Source: Streptomyces sp. NBC_00708
GTDB taxonomy: Bacteria; Actinomycetota; Actinomycetes; Streptomycetales; Streptomycetaceae
DNA length: 64,000 bases
NCBI GenBank assembly: GCA_036226585.1
Contig: CP108997.1
Span: 3,162,001 to 3,226,000 of the forward strand
Direction: 5' to 3'
Shown here: positions 61,033 through 64,000 of the stretch, piece by piece
How positions within the stretch are numbered: the first letter of the stretch is position 1
Layout: each line of letters begins with the position of its first letter
Position numbers and translations under genes: made by a program
Notes under the pieces: generated by a model
The model's input: the letters and a program-made list of their open reading frames with translations, nothing else
What the model was told of the DNA's origin: nothing
Databases searched by the model: none

Positions 61033-61929
61033 GTGTACCGGTTCCTGCTGACCCCGCGATGGTGGGGGATCAACCTCTTCGTCGTGCTGGCCATCCCGTT
61101 CTGCGTGTTCATGGGCACTTGGCAGCTCGGCCGCTTCGAGGACCGCGTGCACACGCACGAGGCCGCCGAGAAGCAGCCCGCTCCGGGCACCCGGGCCGCC
61201 AGGCCGCTCGACGAGCTGCTGCCCGTCGACACGGAGACCTCCGGCCGGCCCGCCACCGCGACCGGCAGGTACGCGGACCGCTTCCTGGTGCCCGGCCGCG
61301 AGCTGGACGACCGGAAGGGCTTCTACGTCCTGGACATGCTGCGGACCGACAGCGGCAAGGCCCTGCCGGTGGTACGCGGCTGGCTGCCCGGGAAGCCGGG
61401 GCAGACGACGGTGCCGCACGCACCGTCCGGCCGGGTCACGGTGACCGGCGACCTCCAGGCGTCGGAGAACGCGGGCACCGCCGGGGTCGGCGCGACGGGC
61501 GGGCTGCCGGACGGCCAGGTGGGCATGATCAGCGCCGCGTCACTCGTCAACCTCGTGCCGTACGACGTGTACGACGCCTGGGTGACGCTTCCGAAGGGCG
61601 GCGCGGGCGGCTCCGAGAAGACCGCGGGCGCCACGGGCACCCCGGCGGACACGACCGGTGGTGCCGCCCGGTCCGGGGCTACCGCGCTGCGTCCGGTTCC
61701 GGCAACCGCGCCGGAGGGCGGGGGGCTCGACCTCAAGGCCTTCCAGAACCTCGGCTACACGGGTGAGTGGTTCGTCTTCGCCGCGTTCGTGGTCTTCATG
61801 TGGTTCCGGCTGCTGCGCCGGGAGGCGGAGGCCGCACGGGACGTGCAGCTGGGGCTGGTCCCCGAGGCGGAGACGCCGGGGGCCGAGGCTGCGGCGCCGG
61901 GCGAGGCGGAGGCCCGTTCCGGGGCGTGA
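61033..61929 (+). CDS. SURF1-family cytochrome oxidase assembly protein
   Basis: The 298-residue product has an N-terminal helix with TPRWWGINLF and GTWQLGRFEDR, the SURF1 signature, a periplasmic domain with PVVRGWLPG, and a C-terminal helix (GEWFVFAAFVVFMWFRLLRR). SURF1 helps assemble heme-copper oxidases. An Ala/Gly/Thr-rich insert (about 200-230) and an acidic tail are extra. TACCGT (61021-61026) ends 6 nt before the GTG. It follows the peptidase gene by 72 bp. Confidence 0.88.
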   Translation: MYRFLLTPRWWGINLFVVLAIPFCVFMGTWQLGRFEDRVHTHEAAEKQPAPGTRAARPLDELLPVDTETSGRPATATGRYADRFLVPGRELDDRKGFYVLDMLRTDSGKALPVVRGWLPGKPGQTTVPHAPSGRVTVTGDLQASENAGTAGVGATGGLPDGQVGMISAASLVNLVPYDVYDAWVTLPKGGAGGSEKTAGATGTPADTTGGAARSGATALRPVPATAPEGGGLDLKAFQNLGYTGEWFVFAAFVVFMWFRLLRREAEAARDVQLGLVPEAETPGAEAAAPGEAEARSGA

Positions 61930-62003
61930 ACGGCCGGCAGGCGGCCCGCCCGGCCCCCTTCCGCTCCTGCGCCCCTCCTCCTACGAGCGCACCCACGACC
62001 GCC

Positions 62004-63359
62004 CTACGACGAGGGTTCCAGGACTCCCGTCCGGTAGATCGTGCCCGCGCAGGCGTTGTCGATCTTGGTCGCGGCGACCGGCGCACCCGGCTCCGGGGTG
62101 TGCTGCACGGAGATGCTGCCCTGTGCCGGGCCGGCCCCGTCGGCGGTGCCGAACTGCGCCTCCGTACCCGTGTCGCTCTCGCCGGTCCCGCCGGCCGCCG
62201 CCGCCCCGGCGGAGCCGCCGCTGCCGGCGCCCGCCGCGGCGTCCGTCGGTGTCGGGGAGGGCGAGCCGCCGGTGGTCGGACAGGTGTCCTTGGGAACCCA
62301 GGCGAACTGCACCTCGTAGACCATGTCCGGCTTCAGCAGGACGGTGGTCTCCTCGGTGGCCGGACTGGGCAGACCCGACGCGGGGTCGCCCTCGGTGTGC
62401 CGGACGACCGCGATCCGGGCCGGGTCGGCGGCGCCCATCGCCTCGAAGCCCACGGTGCCACCGCTGTTCACCGCGCAGTCCTTGCTGGACACGTTGGCGA
62501 TGCGGAAGGTCCCGTACACCGTGCCGTCGGCGCCCGCCGCACCCGTACTGGCCGACCTCACGCCGAGCTGGCCCGGATCGCATGCGGGCATGACGCCCTC
62601 CGCGCTGACAGCGGGGTCGGCGGTCGCGCCGGTCGTGTCGCCGGCCGGCCCCTGGTCACCGCTGCCGGTCGGGGTCGCGGTGGCCTGCGGAAGCCCCTGG
62701 CCGCCGTCCGGGTGCCCGCCGCCGCTCTCGCCGCCGCCCCCGGTGCCGGAGTCCTCGCCGGCGGCGTCGCCGTTGCCGCCCTGCGCCTGCTCGCCGTGGC
62801 CGGCGATGGCGGGGCTGGCGGTGCTCGAACCCTCCGAGTTGGCGACGTGGACGAACGCGGGGATCGCGGTGCCGATCAGCAGTGCGGCGGCCGCCGCACC
62901 GACCAGGGCCTGCCGTCGCCGGGCGCGCCGGGCGGGCACCGCCCGCTGCAGCCGGTCGAGGCTGCCCTCGCTCGGCTCCAGGCCCTGCACGACACCGCGC
63001 ATCATGCGGCGCAGCGCGTCCTCGTCGTCGCCGTCGTCACCGAAGGACCCGCCTCCGCCGGACGAACCGCCGCCGAAGGAACCGCCCCCTCCGCCGAAGA
63101 GCCCGTCGCCGAACAGATCGGCCGGGGTCGTGAAGCCTGCCGTGTCGCCGTCCCCGGCGCCCGCGCCCCCGGCGGGACGCGCACCGGGTTCCTCGTCGCC
63201 ACCCGCGTAAGGAACGCTCTCCGGCCCGTGGTTCACAGTTCCGTTCCCAGTCCGGTTCAGCGGAAATCCGCGCGAGGGGCCGCGCCGGTATCCGTCACGG
63301 CCCCCGTGCCGCGGGTCCCGTTCGTGATCGTGATCGTGGTGATCGCCGCGCCGGCTCAT
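62004..63359 (-). CDS. Putative membrane anti-sigma partner with low-complexity regions
   Basis: The 451-residue product has a Gly/Asp-rich N-terminal half, one membrane helix (about 151-171, ALVGAAAAALLIGTAIPAFV), a Gly/Thr/Ser-rich linker and a small extracytoplasmic domain with four Cys. Cotranslation with the ECF sigma gene (ATGA overlap) suggests an anti-sigma or sensor role, but I see no ZAS or other anti-sigma motif, so this is by context only. Confidence 0.7.
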   Translation of the reverse strand: MSRRGDHHDHDHERDPRHGGRDGYRRGPSRGFPLNRTGNGTVNHGPESVPYAGGDEEPGARPAGGAGAGDGDTAGFTTPADLFGDGLFGGGGGSFGGGSSGGGGSFGDDGDDEDALRRMMRGVVQGLEPSEGSLDRLQRAVPARRARRRQALVGAAAAALLIGTAIPAFVHVANSEGSSTASPAIAGHGEQAQGGNGDAAGEDSGTGGGGESGGGHPDGGQGLPQATATPTGSGDQGPAGDTTGATADPAVSAEGVMPACDPGQLGVRSASTGAAGADGTVYGTFRIANVSSKDCAVNSGGTVGFEAMGAADPARIAVVRHTEGDPASGLPSPATEETTVLLKPDMVYEVQFAWVPKDTCPTTGGSPSPTPTDAAAGAGSGGSAGAAAAGGTGESDTGTEAQFGTADGAGPAQGSISVQHTPEPGAPVAATKIDNACAGTIYRTGVLEPSS

Positions 63360-63994
63360 ACCTGCGCCTCCATCACCACGCGCAGGGCCGCGATCCCGCG
63401 GGACCCGTATGCCTTCACCGAGCCCAGCGATATGCCCAGCGTCTCGGCGACCTGAGCCTCGGTCATGTCCGCGAAGTAGCGCAGGACCAGCACCTCGCGC
63501 TGGCGCCTCTGCAGGCCGCGCATCGCCTTGATCAGCGCGTCCCGCTCCAGTTGGTCGTACGCGCCCTCCTCCGCGCTCGCCATGTCCGGCATCGGCTTCG
63601 AGAGCAGCTTCAGCCCGAGGATGCGGCGGCGGAGCGCGGAGCGGGACAGGTTGACCACGGTCTGGCGCAGATACGCCAGGGTCTTCTCGGGCTCGCGGAC
63701 CCGGTTGCGCGCGGAGTGCACGCGGATGAACGCCTCCTGCACGACGTCCTCGCAGGACGCCGTGTCGTCCAGCAGCAGGGCCGCGAGGCCCAGCAGCGAA
63801 CGGTAGTGGGCGCGGTAGGTTTCGGTGAGATGGTCGACGGTGGTTCCGGCTGCCACGCTCTCCTCAGCGCCCTCGCGCTGCGTCGGCAGCCCCGTCCGGC
63901 GTGCGGCGGGCATGGGGGCGATCACCGGCATGCCGCCGGCTGCACGGGCCCGTCGGAGCGGTCGCACCGAAGCGCCGCGCAAGGGGCCCACCAC
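63356..63994 (-). CDS. ECF sigma factor (SigE/Sig70 family), possibly longer at 5' end
   Basis: The product, 212 residues if it starts at the GTG at 63994, has sigma region 2 (ETYRAHYRSLLGLAALLLDD, EDVVQEAFIRVHSARNR) and region 4 (RQREVLVLRYFADMTEAQVAE, HTH). The first 50 residues are not sigma-like and the frame is open to the window edge, so the start may be the ATG at 63931 or outside. Transcribed with the membrane partner encoded downstream. Confidence 0.88.
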   Translation of the reverse strand: MVGPLRGASVRPLRRARAAGGMPVIAPMPAARRTGLPTQREGAEESVAAGTTVDHLTETYRAHYRSLLGLAALLLDDTASCEDVVQEAFIRVHSARNRVREPEKTLAYLRQTVVNLSRSALRRRILGLKLLSKPMPDMASAEEGAYDQLERDALIKAMRGLQRRQREVLVLRYFADMTEAQVAETLGISLGSVKAYGSRGIAALRVVMEAQV

Positions 63995-64000
63995 TGTGAT

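Noticed and set aside
59014..61419. 801-codon minus strand frame opposite the S9 peptidase
   Set aside because: Composition-driven antisense frame; the + strand has catalytic motifs.

Overview
The window is chromosomal DNA from a Streptomyces. The GC content is very high, nearly every gene has long antisense shadow frames, and the gene order matches from memory the S. coelicolor stretch from the DNA polymerase III delta-prime/tmk/topA genes through bldG, the tad cluster, acsA, nhaA, crp and wblA to the adjacent penicillin-binding protein. I could run no similarity search, so family names rest on motifs seen in the translations and on recalled synteny. I see no plasmid, prophage, insertion sequence or CRISPR array.

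Layout. 1-2.6 kb: a 5'-truncated M48 membrane protease coupled to a membrane protein that looks like a conjugation/FtsK-type ATPase without a P-loop. 2.6-19.4 kb: tRNA-Thr(CGT), a secreted S33 aminopeptidase, holB, an MFS-thymidylate kinase-coiled-coil fusion, a four-unit 55-bp repeat array, topA, a drug-type ABC exporter, an ArsR-type regulator, a large methyltransferase and a lipoprotein. 19.7-23.4 kb: the anti-sigma/bldG pair and a DUF1998-type helicase. 23.3-28.6 kb: a tight tad (Flp pilus-like) operon on the minus strand. 28.6-42.2 kb: a HAD phosphatase, a degenerate Fic-like protein, a CooC-type ATPase, a deacetylase-like lipoprotein, a SulP transporter fused to a carbonic anhydrase, acetyl-CoA synthetase, NhaA, a holin-like protein and an epoxide hydrolase-like enzyme. 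42.5-56.4 kb: a MarP-type membrane protease, two Nudix enzymes, endonuclease III, Crp, an MBL hydrolase, RidA, a paired ArsA-like ATPase operon, wblA, a bifunctional PBP, a YqeY protein and a metallophosphoesterase. 56.4-64 kb: tRNA-Pro(CGG), a gene-poor stretch, a secreted SGNH lipase, a methyltransferase, an S9 peptidase, SURF1, and an ECF sigma factor with a putative membrane anti-sigma partner.

How it fits together. This is core chromosome with many development and stress regulators (BldG and its anti-sigma, WblA, Crp, ECF sigma) alongside housekeeping DNA, envelope and acetate genes. Recurrent signals are a TANNNT-like hexamer 6-8 nt before the start codon of about 16 genes, which suggests leaderless mRNAs, and long GC-rich hairpins at operon ends. 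The most interesting leads are the M48/pseudo-ATPase pair, the bldG-distal hairpins, a DasR-like site before acetyl-CoA synthetase, a small ORF with a strong Shine-Dalgarno containing a 12-bp hairpin, the degenerate Fic protein, DnaA-box-like sites in two intergenic regions, and the intergenic 55-bp array. Starts given here were often moved downstream of the longest open frame on the basis of ribosome sites, stop/start overlap or family length.
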